Shown one piece after another: positions 53,228-61,110 of a DNA stretch of 64,000 nt. Each line of letters starts with the position of its first letter. Position 1 is the stretch's first letter. The notes below the pieces were generated by a model, which was not told where the DNA came from, did not search any database, and saw only the letters and a program-made list of their open reading frames with translations. Made by a program: the position numbers and the translations under genes. Source of the DNA: an uncultured Prevotellaceae bacterium (GTDB lineage: Bacteria; Bacteroidota; Bacteroidia; Bacteroidales; Bacteroidaceae); the NCBI GenBank assembly GCA_902780635.1, contig CACZGH010000022.1, positions 1-64,000 of the forward strand, written 5' to 3'.

Positions 53228-53257
53228 TTGCACATTTCGTGAAAATATGTTATCTTC
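53228..53257 (+). promoter_or_regulatory. Promoter of the cytidylate-kinase-like gene
   Basis: TTG (53228-53230), 19 bases, TATCTTCG (53250-53257), one mismatch. It probably serves the kinase-like gene and the lipoprotein behind it. Confidence 0.5.
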
Positions 53258-53289
53258 GCAACATGTTGAAGAAATAAAATCATTGTATT

Positions 53290-53916
53290 ATGAATAAGCA
53301 CGAAAAATTTGTCATCACCATCAACCGTCAGTTTGGCACAGGAGGCCATGAGGTGGGTGAGGAGATAGCAAGGCGCCTGGGTGTAAAACTGCTTGACAAG
53401 CAGATATTAAAAGCTGTGGCCAAGAAATTTGACATCGGCGCGGAGACGGTAGAGAAACTGGAGTCGAGAAACACTTCTTGGTGGGATGACTTCACACAGT
53501 TTTACCGCTCTTATATGGTCGACAACCATTACCACGACCTGGGCAACGATATGACCTCAGCAGAGTTGTTCGACGCACAGGCATCTGTCATCCAGCAGAT
53601 CGCGAACGAGGAGTCGTGCGTGGTGATAGGCCGTTGCGCGTCATATATTTTCAGAGACCATCCCAATGCGCTGAAGATTTTCCTGCACAGTCCGATGGAT
53701 AAGCGCATTAAGCGTATTGTCGAGAAATACGGTGTGGGTGAGGCCGACGCCAAGTTGATGATTGTGGACAACGACTACACCCGTGAGTTGTATACGAAGA
53801 AATATACCGGCTCGGAGTGGTATGATGCCCGCAATTATGATGTGTCGCTCGATGTGAGCAAATTCGGTCTGAACGGCTCGGTAGATTTTCTGATGTCATT
53901 TGTAGGAGAAGATTGA
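53290..53916 (+). CDS. Cytidylate kinase-like family protein
   Basis: A 208-residue P-loop protein of the cytidylate-kinase-like group (PF13189-type). The N-terminal ITINRQFGTGGHEVGEEIARRLGVKLLD corresponds to the P-loop region of CMP kinases but with a GTGGHEVG loop. An VVIGRCASYIFRDHPNALKIFLHSPMDKRIKR segment near residue 115 and DYTRELYTKKYTGSEWYDARNYDVSLD near residue 160 fit the NMP-kinase core. True Cmk is normally about 225 residues with a clear CMP insert; here the insert is reduced, so the substrate is uncertain. It is 1 base upstream of the next gene. Confidence 0.85.
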   Translation: MNKHEKFVITINRQFGTGGHEVGEEIARRLGVKLLDKQILKAVAKKFDIGAETVEKLESRNTSWWDDFTQFYRSYMVDNHYHDLGNDMTSAELFDAQASVIQQIANEESCVVIGRCASYIFRDHPNALKIFLHSPMDKRIKRIVEKYGVGEADAKLMIVDNDYTRELYTKKYTGSEWYDARNYDVSLDVSKFGLNGSVDFLMSFVGED

Positions 53917-53917
53917 G

Positions 53918-54859
53918 ATGAGAGTAACCAGTGTTATCCTCTTTTTGATGGCCTCACTACTAGTGTCATGTGGCAAGTCCCCGTCACAGACAGCAATCGT
54001 GCCAGGACAAGAAAAAGAGGTTGTCATCCCGGGCAAGGCATCCGAGGCGGCGATAGAGAGTATGGCATTTTTCGCAGACATGTCGGAGATGCTGATGAAA
54101 GCAGAAGACGAGATGCAGACTGACAAAGACGGCACCGTGTTTGCCCTCTGTGATGTGCCTGTGGGCGGTGCCATCTGCTTCACGTTGATTAATAAGGGCA
54201 AGGGCGTCTATCAGGTGAAGACGTTGGAACAATATACGGGCGAGGGCTTTGAGGTGGCTACAATCGAGCTCCGGCAGATAGATGACGCCGTGATGGCCAT
54301 TGCTTTTTCGGCCAGCCGTGAGCCTCTGTGGACCTTGAAAGGCTTCGAAAGCGAAGAAGCCTACAACCAATATCGCAGCCAATGCTATGCCGACTTGCTC
54401 ACCGGTGTCTATAAAGATGGCGACGGTCAGAAAGTGGTGTTTGGCGATGACCATACCGTGACAGGTCTCTTCGGCGTGGACCATAAGCCTTATCATCAAC
54501 TTTCATACATGAATTATACCAGCGAGGTGTGTCATATCGAAGGTACCGACCTCAACTTCGCTTTCTCTCCCACCGACGATGGTGTGGATATCTTCAATGC
54601 AGTGGAAGACGAAATGAGTGAGGGTGAGCTGATGACAGGAGACGAACTGCAATTGAGCCTCTATACCGATGGGGCTCCTTCTGTACCGTGGGCACATAAG
54701 CGCCCCGTCACCTCCGATTTCGTCTATACGTTTATCTCACCCAAACAGTGTAAGGAAGCCACAGAGCAGCTGAAGGCCGTCAAGAAACCCACAGCCGTGG
54801 AGGCATGGAACCTGCTGATGCTGCAGGCTTTTGAGAGTGAGGATTCAGGAGAGGAGTAA
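53918..54859 (+). CDS. Lipoprotein of unknown function
   Basis: A 313-residue protein with a lipoprotein signal (residues 1-18; lipobox LVSC, Cys18). The mature part is acidic, mixed alpha/beta and has no motif I recognise; a segment YADLLTGVYKDGDGQKVVFGDDHTVTGLFGVDHKPY near residue 145 looks like a small beta-sandwich strand pair, and residues 265-310 are helical. It is co-transcribed with the cytidylate-kinase-like gene (1-base gap), an unlikely functional match, so the link may be only transcriptional. Confidence 0.75.
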   Translation: MRVTSVILFLMASLLVSCGKSPSQTAIVPGQEKEVVIPGKASEAAIESMAFFADMSEMLMKAEDEMQTDKDGTVFALCDVPVGGAICFTLINKGKGVYQVKTLEQYTGEGFEVATIELRQIDDAVMAIAFSASREPLWTLKGFESEEAYNQYRSQCYADLLTGVYKDGDGQKVVFGDDHTVTGLFGVDHKPYHQLSYMNYTSEVCHIEGTDLNFAFSPTDDGVDIFNAVEDEMSEGELMTGDELQLSLYTDGAPSVPWAHKRPVTSDFVYTFISPKQCKEATEQLKAVKKPTAVEAWNLLMLQAFESEDSGEE

Positions 54860-54920
54860 TTCTTCCTATGAGCTGAGTCAACTAAAAATGGTGCGACAGA
54901 TGCAATGTTGTGCCATTTTT

Positions 54921-54951
54921 TTGTTGCTTTCATGAAAAATGTGTAATTTTG
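54921..54951 (+). promoter_or_regulatory. Promoter of pheT
   Basis: TTG (54921-54923), 20 bases, TAATTTTG (54944-54951): full consensus, leader of about 35 nt. Confidence 0.72.
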
Positions 54952-54994
54952 CACGAATTTTGTGGTATATAAGTGATACAAAAACCATTCAAGA

Positions 54995-57457
54995 ATGAAT
55001 ATTTCATATAAATGGCTGAAAGAGTACGTCGATTTTGACCTTTCTGCCGAAGAAGTGAGCGCCGCACTGACCTCCGAAGGACTGGAGGTGGGGGCGCTTG
55101 AGGAAGTACAGACCATCAAAGGTGGTCTTAAAGGTTTGTATGTGGGTCAGGTGCTCACCTGTGAGCCCCATCCCAACTCCGACCACCTGCATGTCACCAC
55201 CGTCGACCTGGGCAAAGAGACCCCGTCGCAGATTGTGTGCGGAGCCCCCAATGTGGCTGCCGGTCAGAAAGTGATCGTAGCCGACTTGGGATGCGTGTTG
55301 TATGACGGCGACAAAGAGTTTGTCATCAAGAAGTCAAAACTGCGTGGCGTGGAGTCATGCGGCATGATCTGCGCTGAGGACGAGATTGGTGTGGGCACCA
55401 GCCATGACGGCATTATCGTGCTGCCCGAAGACGCTCCCGTGGGACAGCCCGCCGCAGCCTATTATCATTTGGAGAGCGACTGGCTGATCGAGGTGGACAT
55501 CACCGCCAACCGCGCCGACGCACTCTCACACTGGGGTGTGGCCCGCGACTTGTATGCCTGGCTTAAGCAGAATGGATACCCCACAGCCCTGCATCGTCCT
55601 TCCTGTGACGAATTTGTGGTGGACAACCATGACCTGCCCGTGCGGGTGACCATCGAGAACGAGGAGGCCTGTCGCAGATATGCTTGTGTGAGCATCACCG
55701 ACTGTGAGGTGAAGGAGTCTCCTGAATGGCTGCGCAACAAACTGACCACCGTCGGATTGCGCCCCATCAATAATATCGTCGACATCACCAACTATGTGAT
55801 GATGGCCTACGGACAGCCGCTCCATTGTTTCGACGCCGACATGGTGACCGGACATCATATCGTGGTGAAGACACAGCCCGAGGGCACCAAGTTTGTGACC
55901 CTCGATGGTGTGGAGCACACCCTCGGCGATCACGACCTGGCCATCTGCAACGAAGAAGAGGCGATGTGTATCGCCGGTGTCTTTGGTGGCAAGGGTAGTG
56001 GCACCTACGAGACCACCAAGCATGTGGTGCTGGAGAGCGCTTATTTCCACCCCACATGGATACGTAAGAGCGCCCGCCGCCATGGCCTCAGCACAGATGC
56101 TTCCTTCCGCTTCGAGCGTGGTGTTGACCCCGATGGCGTGATCTATGCACTGAAGCAAGCTGCCATCCTGTGCAAACAACTCGCAGGTGGAAAGATCTCC
56201 ATGGAGATTTGCGACGAATACCCCAACCCGATCTATCCTGCCAAGGTGGAGCTGCGCTACGACTATGTCAACTCACTGGTGGGGAAAGAGATACCCCATG
56301 AGACTGTCAAGAGCATCGTGGAGAGCCTGGAGATGAAGATCGACCAGGAGACCGACGAGGCCCTTTCTCTCACCGTGCCAGCCTATCGGGTTGACGTGCA
56401 GCGTCCTTGCGACGTGGTGGAGGATATTCTGCGCATCTATGGATATAATAATGTAGAAATACCCACCCAGTTGAAGAGTTCGCTGGTGATCAAGGGCGAC
56501 GAAGACCGTAAACACAAACTGCACAACCTGGTTTCGGAGCAGTTGGTGGGCAGCGGATTCAACGAGATCATGAACAACTCGCTGACCAAGGCCGCTTATT
56601 ACAACGACTTGAACAGTTATCCCGCTGACCATCTGGTGAGAATTATGAACCCCCTCAGCAGCGACCTCAACGTGATGAGGCAGACACTGCTCTTCGGTGG
56701 ACTGGAAAGTCTGGCTTATAATGTGAACCGCAAAAATCCCAACCTGCGTTTCTTCGAGTTTGGCAACTGCTACGAGTTTGACCCCGAGAAGAAAGACCAC
56801 GACGACCCGATGCGGGCTTACAAGGAAGAGAACCATTTAGGACTCTGGGTGACAGGCAAACGTGTCGCTGGCAGTTGGGCTCATCCTGACGAGGACAGCA
56901 CCTTCTACGAGCTGAAAGCCTACGTCGAGAATATTCTGGCTCGTATCGGCGTGCAGCCCGGCGTACTGGTGGAGAAAGCCTCCGACAACAATATCTTCTC
57001 CAGCGCTCAGGCCATGGAAAACCGTGGCGGACGTCTGTTGGTGGAGATGGGTGTCGTCAACAAAGCTCTCCTCAAGGCAGCTGGTATCGACCAGCCTGTC
57101 TACTACGCAGACTTGAACTGGACCGCCCTCATGAAGGTCATCCGTAAGAACAAGGTGCAGTTCACAGAAATCAGTAAATATCCCGCAGTGAGCCGCGACC
57201 TCGCCCTGCTGATTGACAAGGAAGTGGAGTTCAAGGACATCGAGCGCATCGCCCATGCCACGGAGAAGAAACTGCTCAAGAGTGTGGTGCTCTTCGACGT
57301 CTACGAGGGAAAGAACCTGCCCGCCGGCAAGAAGAGCTATGCTGTGAACTTCATCCTGCAAGATGAGCAGAAGACCCTCAATGACAAACAGATAGAGGCC
57401 ATCATGAACAAACTCATCAACAACCTCAAGACCCAACTGAAAGCGGAATTAAGATAA
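54995..57457 (+). CDS. pheT: Phenylalanine--tRNA ligase, beta subunit
   Basis: PheT partners PheS in charging tRNA-Phe. The 820-residue protein has the full bacterial layout: tRNA-binding OB domain (about 40-150, VGQVLTCEPHPNSDHLHVTTVDLG), B3/4 editing domain (about 210-390), B5 (about 410-480, YPAKVELRYDYVNSLVG), the catalytic-like core, and the C-terminal FDX-ACB anticodon domain (about 725-820, ISKYPAVSRDLALLIDKEVEF). As usual in Bacteroidota pheS is not adjacent. The gene precedes a yebC homologue after 58 bases. Confidence 0.97.
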   Translation: MNISYKWLKEYVDFDLSAEEVSAALTSEGLEVGALEEVQTIKGGLKGLYVGQVLTCEPHPNSDHLHVTTVDLGKETPSQIVCGAPNVAAGQKVIVADLGCVLYDGDKEFVIKKSKLRGVESCGMICAEDEIGVGTSHDGIIVLPEDAPVGQPAAAYYHLESDWLIEVDITANRADALSHWGVARDLYAWLKQNGYPTALHRPSCDEFVVDNHDLPVRVTIENEEACRRYACVSITDCEVKESPEWLRNKLTTVGLRPINNIVDITNYVMMAYGQPLHCFDADMVTGHHIVVKTQPEGTKFVTLDGVEHTLGDHDLAICNEEEAMCIAGVFGGKGSGTYETTKHVVLESAYFHPTWIRKSARRHGLSTDASFRFERGVDPDGVIYALKQAAILCKQLAGGKISMEICDEYPNPIYPAKVELRYDYVNSLVGKEIPHETVKSIVESLEMKIDQETDEALSLTVPAYRVDVQRPCDVVEDILRIYGYNNVEIPTQLKSSLVIKGDEDRKHKLHNLVSEQLVGSGFNEIMNNSLTKAAYYNDLNSYPADHLVRIMNPLSSDLNVMRQTLLFGGLESLAYNVNRKNPNLRFFEFGNCYEFDPEKKDHDDPMRAYKEENHLGLWVTGKRVAGSWAHPDEDSTFYELKAYVENILARIGVQPGVLVEKASDNNIFSSAQAMENRGGRLLVEMGVVNKALLKAAGIDQPVYYADLNWTALMKVIRKNKVQFTEISKYPAVSRDLALLIDKEVEFKDIERIAHATEKKLLKSVVLFDVYEGKNLPAGKKSYAVNFILQDEQKTLNDKQIEAIMNKLINNLKTQLKAELR

Positions 57458-57515
57458 GGTGGGGCCTCATTCATAGAATATAGTATAAAAAAATCATATT
57501 AAAAAAACTACTCCC

Positions 57516-58244
57516 ATGGGAAGAGCATTTGAATATCGCAAAGCGACCAAACTGAAGAGATGGGGCCACATGGCCAAGACATTCACCCGTATCGGCAAAC
57601 AAATCAGCATCGCTGTGAAGGCTGGCGGTCCGGAACCTGAGAACAATCCTACGCTGCGTGCCATTATCGCCAACGCCAAGCGTGAGAACATGCCTAAGGA
57701 CAACATCGAGCGTGCCATCAAAAACGCAATGGGTAAAGACCAGAGCGAGTATAAGGAGGTGGCTTATGAGGGATATGGCCCTCATGGCGTGGCTATCTTC
57801 GTTGACACCCTCACCGACAACACCACCCGTACCGTGGGCGATGTACGTTCGGTATTCAACAAATTCAACGGCAACCTGGGTACCCAGGGTTCACTGAGTT
57901 TCCTTTTCGACTATAAGTGCGTGTTCACTTTCAAGAAAAAAGACGGCATCGACATGGACGAACTGATTCTCGACCTGATAGACTATGGTGTGGAGGATGA
58001 GTTTGACGAGGACGAGGAAACCAATGAAATCACCATCTATGGCGACCCGAAGAGCTTTGGCGAGATCCAGAAGCATCTGGAGAGTGAGGGCTTTGAGGTT
58101 ACTGGTGCTGAGTTCACCCGCATCCCCAATGACCTGAAGGATGTGACACCTGAGCAGCGTGAGACCATCGACAAGATGATTGAGAAGTTGGAAGACTTCG
58201 ACGATGTGCAGACCGTCTACACCAACATGAAGCCTGAGGAATAA
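57516..58244 (+). CDS. YebC/PmpR family protein (Bacteroidota type)
   Basis: A 242-residue YebC/PmpR protein. In place of the usual MAGHSKW start it has MGRAFEYRKATKLKRWGHMAKTF, the form seen in Bacteroidota. Domain 1 (about 1-75) has the helical GKQISIAVKAGGPEPENNPTLRAIIANAKRENMPKDNIERAIKNA pattern; domains 2-3 follow (YEGYGPHGVAIFVDTLTDNTTRTVGDVRSVFNK, then GSLSFLFDYKCVF). YebC proteins have been described as transcriptional regulators and, more recently, as helpers of ribosomes at proline-rich stretches. It shares one base with the next start (TAATG at 58242-58246). Confidence 0.92.
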   Translation: MGRAFEYRKATKLKRWGHMAKTFTRIGKQISIAVKAGGPEPENNPTLRAIIANAKRENMPKDNIERAIKNAMGKDQSEYKEVAYEGYGPHGVAIFVDTLTDNTTRTVGDVRSVFNKFNGNLGTQGSLSFLFDYKCVFTFKKKDGIDMDELILDLIDYGVEDEFDEDEETNEITIYGDPKSFGEIQKHLESEGFEVTGAEFTRIPNDLKDVTPEQRETIDKMIEKLEDFDDVQTVYTNMKPEE

Positions 58245-58495
58245 TGGCCAACAAGCACATTACTTACAAGACATTTGGCACCTGTAGCCAACTGATAGAC
58301 GTGGATGTCGATGAGAATGGCATCCTCCAGGATGTCAGTTTCACCGGTGGTTGCAATGGCAATCTGCAGGGTATCTGTGCCTTGGTGCGCGGTATGCATG
58401 TGGATGACGTGAAGCAAAAGCTCAGCGGCATCCGCTGCGGCTACAAAAATACTAGCTGCCCCGACCAACTATGCAGAGCACTGGAGCAATTATAA
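58244..58495 (+). CDS. TSCPD domain protein (TIGR03905-like)
   Basis: An 83-residue protein covered by a single TSCPD domain, with TYKTFGTCSQLIDVDVDENGILQDVSFTGGCNGNL and the terminal Cys-rich CGYKNTSCPDQLCRAL. The domain is shared with the C-terminus of some ribonucleotide reductases, and stand-alone copies are of unknown function; the four conserved Cys may bind metal. It overlaps the YebC-like stop by one base, so the two are translated together. Confidence 0.88.
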   Translation: MANKHITYKTFGTCSQLIDVDVDENGILQDVSFTGGCNGNLQGICALVRGMHVDDVKQKLSGIRCGYKNTSCPDQLCRALEQL

Positions 58496-58514
58496 AGTTT
58501 TGACTGGCATAAAG

Positions 58515-58558
58515 AAAAAACGGCGGACTATTCACCCATGAATGGTCCGCCGTTTTTT
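58515..58558 (+). terminator. Terminator after the TSCPD gene
   Basis: AAAAAACGGCGGAC (58515-58528) pairs with GTCCGCCGTTTTTT (58545-58558), with an inner ATTC/GAAT pair; a T run follows. It ends the pheT-yebC-TSCPD unit. Confidence 0.88.
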
Positions 58559-58560
58559 TC

Positions 58561-59124
58561 TACTCCCCCCTCTCTAAGTTAGAGTAGGTAAGGGTGTGTG
58601 TTAATTCCACCTTTCGCTATTTGCTATTCGCTTTTTGTCCAACCTCTTAGCGTCTTTATAGGAGTGCGGGCCTCCGAGCCCGCAAATTATCTCATTCCAA
58701 TTATTTGTCGGGCTCGGAGGCCCGACCTCCTACATAAGCCTTGAGGTTTTGTGCAGTATGAACTTGTCATCGCAGATGACAAAGATTTTCGCATCATTTT
58801 CGCCTTTTCCGCATTTTTTTCGCAATCCTTAAAAATTTTCGTCTTTTTCGCTGTTTTAGTTTTTTTCGTAATAAAATCATTCTCCTGTTTGCAAAGCAAA
58901 CACATATTTCCGCATTTTTTCCGCTCTCTTTCTGTCTATTTCCGCATTCCAATCATTTGTCGGGCTCGGAGGCCCGACCTCCTACTTTATGGTACTAAAG
59001 CCTTGAGGCGGAATAGAACCTGTCATCGCAGATGACAAAAAATTTCGCAAATTTTCGCCTTTTCCGCATGATTTTCGCAACCCAAAGACCTCCTCCCCTT
59101 TGTGGAGGTCAGGGAGAGGTATCA
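58561..59124. repeat. Repeat-rich spacer with duplicated hairpin blocks
   Basis: No gene is supported. A block starting CATTCCAATTATTTGTCGGG at 58693 recurs at 58945; each holds a GTCGGGC/GCCCGAC hairpin, a TTGAGG word, the palindrome TGTCATC-GCA-GATGACA and a T-rich stretch with periodic TTTTCGC words. A third, opposite hairpin (GCGGGC/GCCCGC) lies near 58665-58682. TTTCGCTATTTGC words occur at 58613-58637, and GACCTCC/GGAGGTC forms a hairpin near 59088-59111. Confidence 0.75.
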
Positions 59125-59517
59125 CTACCTATATTCTTCCGCTGTGATAGTAGTCTGGAAGAGCACTTTCCCTTTACCCTTATCAGATCGCGCTACATAT
59201 TTATAAGAAAATCCAGCGTCTTTGTATTTTTTCTGACTAGTGTCAAGACGCAGTTCCGAAGCCAGAGCGTCATGTAGTGCTGTTTGATTGGCTGCCACCG
59301 CCTCTGGGTTGTCTGCTTCCGCCATGAGGGTGAGATAGTTGGTGAAAGTGCGGGTAGGGATGTCGAAGGTGGTACTGTCCAACCGGGTATTCATATTGAG
59401 CAGTTGTGGACAGTTCTTTCTTGTATACTCTGCAGCCTCGCGGGCGGCACGCTCCTCTAAATTCTCATGACACGCCACCAACAGCGTCGCAGCTATCAAT
59501 AATAGTATTTTTTTCAT
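59125..59517 (-). CDS. Small lipoprotein of unknown function
   Basis: A 130-residue protein with a lipoprotein signal (residues 1-16; LVAC lipobox, Cys16). The mature part has a helical Arg/Glu-rich start (ENLEERAAREAAEYTRKNCPQ-type), a central stretch with DSTTFDIPTRTF and a C-terminal beta strand pair ending FQTTITAEEYR. I recognise no family, but the closing FSYKY...GKVLFQTTITAEEYR pattern looks like a small beta domain seen in other Bacteroidota lipoproteins. A TAACTTTG box at 59650-59657 on the minus strand may be its promoter, with a leader of about 125 nt. Confidence 0.72.
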   Translation of the reverse strand: MKKILLLIAATLLVACHENLEERAAREAAEYTRKNCPQLLNMNTRLDSTTFDIPTRTFTNYLTLMAEADNPEAVAANQTALHDALASELRLDTSQKKYKDAGFSYKYVARSDKGKGKVLFQTTITAEEYR

Positions 59518-59960
59518 GTTTGTGATTTTTGACTACAAAGATGGTCTGATGATGACCAAAGAGCAACACGACCGAAACCTATCATGTTTAGTTCGCCCCG
59601 AACATCGACGGCCATGCCTTGCTCATTCCATTCTTATTTTTTACTGCGACAAAGTTACGAAATCTTTTTGATAATTTGTTCGCTTTCACTTGATTTTCGT
59701 GTTCCTTCTTTAGATCGTAAACCGCTTTGCACCTCAACCTGCGGTTCCTTCCGAGCGTAGCACCTGCCCGAATAAATGAAGAGTTGTTACGGAAATGGTA
59801 TAACATATTGAAAAACAAAGATTTATTTACTTTATAATAGTATTATAATAATCTTATTATAAAATGATTAATCTGATTTTTGCAAGTTTGGTGAATACAT
59901 TTTTATTTGGCATTTTGAAAAATAACCTTTATCTTTGCTACCCATATACTACTTTCAATT
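59518..59960. other. Intergenic region with uncertain 76-codon frame
   Basis: A 76-codon minus-strand frame (59588-59818) is present, but its basic, low-complexity product and the promoter-like TAACTTTG box inside it (59650-59657) suggest an intergenic repeat rather than a gene. AT-rich imperfect palindromes (TAATAGTATTATAATAATC) lie near 59837-59860. The promoter of the next gene is at 59907-59937. Confidence 0.5.
59907..59937 (+). promoter_or_regulatory. Promoter of the SSB-tail protein gene
   Basis: TTG (59907-59909), 20 bases, TATCTTTG (59930-59937), full consensus; the ATG at 59961 gives a leader of about 17 nt. Confidence 0.7.
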
Positions 59961-60914
59961 ATGCCAATATTTCATAATAAACCCGTAGCCACACTTATCA
60001 GATGGTATGTTGATAAGCGAAGTGGGCATGTTCAAGAGGCCCGCGAGGAACTTCAGAGGCGTTTTGATCATTTAGACTGGTCACAACAGAAAAAGATTGT
60101 GGCTGCATTCCTCTCATCCAGCAAAACAGACCGGAAATGGATGTATACCCATATGTTGAGCTGGTGGGATGACTGCTTTGCACCCCAAATCAAAGACAAT
60201 TGGGAACAGTACCATGAGGAAAGATGTGCGTGGCTGATCATTCGTTATTTCCCCAAAGAATACGTCATGGCGGAGCTGGATAATTTTACTGGCGAAAGGG
60301 ATTATTTTCATGTTTGTAGCCGCTTCTGTCGGGACGAAGACTTTGTCATAGATGACAGCAAGTTGTCTGTCAGAGACCGTTTTGTCATCCATGGCCTTTC
60401 AAAAAAGCCAATGGATGGAGATAGGTGTCTGGATGATATATTTACCTGTCTTCATGAAACCTGTGTCATAAGCCCACCGTTCTTAGAAGTCAATAAGAAG
60501 GACCGTGGTGAGGTGCTTGATGCATTGGATATCAAGTACATCTATGGTATGAGGAAAAATATGGAAAGGATGGGATTGGAGGACCATGTGCGTCGGTTAA
60601 CTGATTGGAACCGCAAAGTCAATCAATGCATCCTCAACTCTTCAGACTGGCAACAGCTAAATGCGGAGAACTTGTCTGATGATGATTATAACAGCAAACG
60701 AATACTCGTCATGCTCAAGTATGTCTATAAAAACCTGGATGACAAGTATAAGTCTGATTATCTCGACGACATCACATACATCGACGCAGAGGGTAGGCCA
60801 ACCCAAGCAACCAGAGAGCAGATAAGAGGCATGATAGATAAAAATCCTGCCATTGGCACCCTCATAGAATCATTCGGCGGCATCATGGATGATGACGACG
60901 CGATACCTTTCTGA
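59961..60914 (+). CDS. Unknown protein with an SSB-like acidic C-terminal tail
   Basis: A 317-residue, mainly helical, cytoplasmic-looking protein of no family I recognise. Residues 1-150 are rich in Trp, Arg and Asp (WYVDKRSGHVQEAREEL, WMYTHMLSWWDDCF), the middle contains a HGLSKKPMDGDRCLDDIFTCLHETC region, and the last residues are MDDDDAIPF. This ending is very close to the DDDIPF tip by which single-stranded DNA-binding protein recruits repair and replication enzymes. It has its own promoter and lies 35 bases before the archaemetzincin-like gene. Composition of the region is lower in GC than the housekeeping genes, consistent with accessory DNA. Confidence 0.75.
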   Translation: MPIFHNKPVATLIRWYVDKRSGHVQEAREELQRRFDHLDWSQQKKIVAAFLSSSKTDRKWMYTHMLSWWDDCFAPQIKDNWEQYHEERCAWLIIRYFPKEYVMAELDNFTGERDYFHVCSRFCRDEDFVIDDSKLSVRDRFVIHGLSKKPMDGDRCLDDIFTCLHETCVISPPFLEVNKKDRGEVLDALDIKYIYGMRKNMERMGLEDHVRRLTDWNRKVNQCILNSSDWQQLNAENLSDDDYNSKRILVMLKYVYKNLDDKYKSDYLDDITYIDAEGRPTQATREQIRGMIDKNPAIGTLIESFGGIMDDDDAIPF

Positions 60915-61012
60915 TGAAAAACTAATGTCACAAAAATAGGTCAGAATCCATGTCAGAAATGTGCCAAAAAATCTACATAAAAAATGTTCTTTCGTTTTTG
61001 TTAGCTGGAAAA

Positions 61013-61110
61013 ATGAGAATCTTCCCAATCTCCGACACGCACAACTGTCACCGGAAGTTGAAAAGGCTTCCGGTGGCGGATGTCATCGCGCATGGTGGTG
61101 GCCTTACAGT
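61013..61110 (+). pseudogene. Relic 5-prime end of a metallophosphoesterase gene
   Basis: The first 32 codons read MRIFPISDTHNCHRKLKRLP and then VADVIAHGGGLT, the expected N-terminus of a calcineurin-like phosphoesterase with motif DxH (SDTH) and GDxxDR-region equivalent (HGGGLT). The rest of such an enzyme (about 150-250 residues) is absent, and the frame continues into a lipoprotein signal. This suggests a deletion or recombination that joined two genes in frame. Confidence 0.6.

Noticed and set aside
59588-59818. A 76-codon minus-strand frame beginning MFFNMLYHFRNN
   Set aside because: It lies in a repeat-like spacer, has a promoter-type TAACTTTG box inside it, a basic low-complexity product and no recognisable domain. 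It reads like a translated intergenic repeat.
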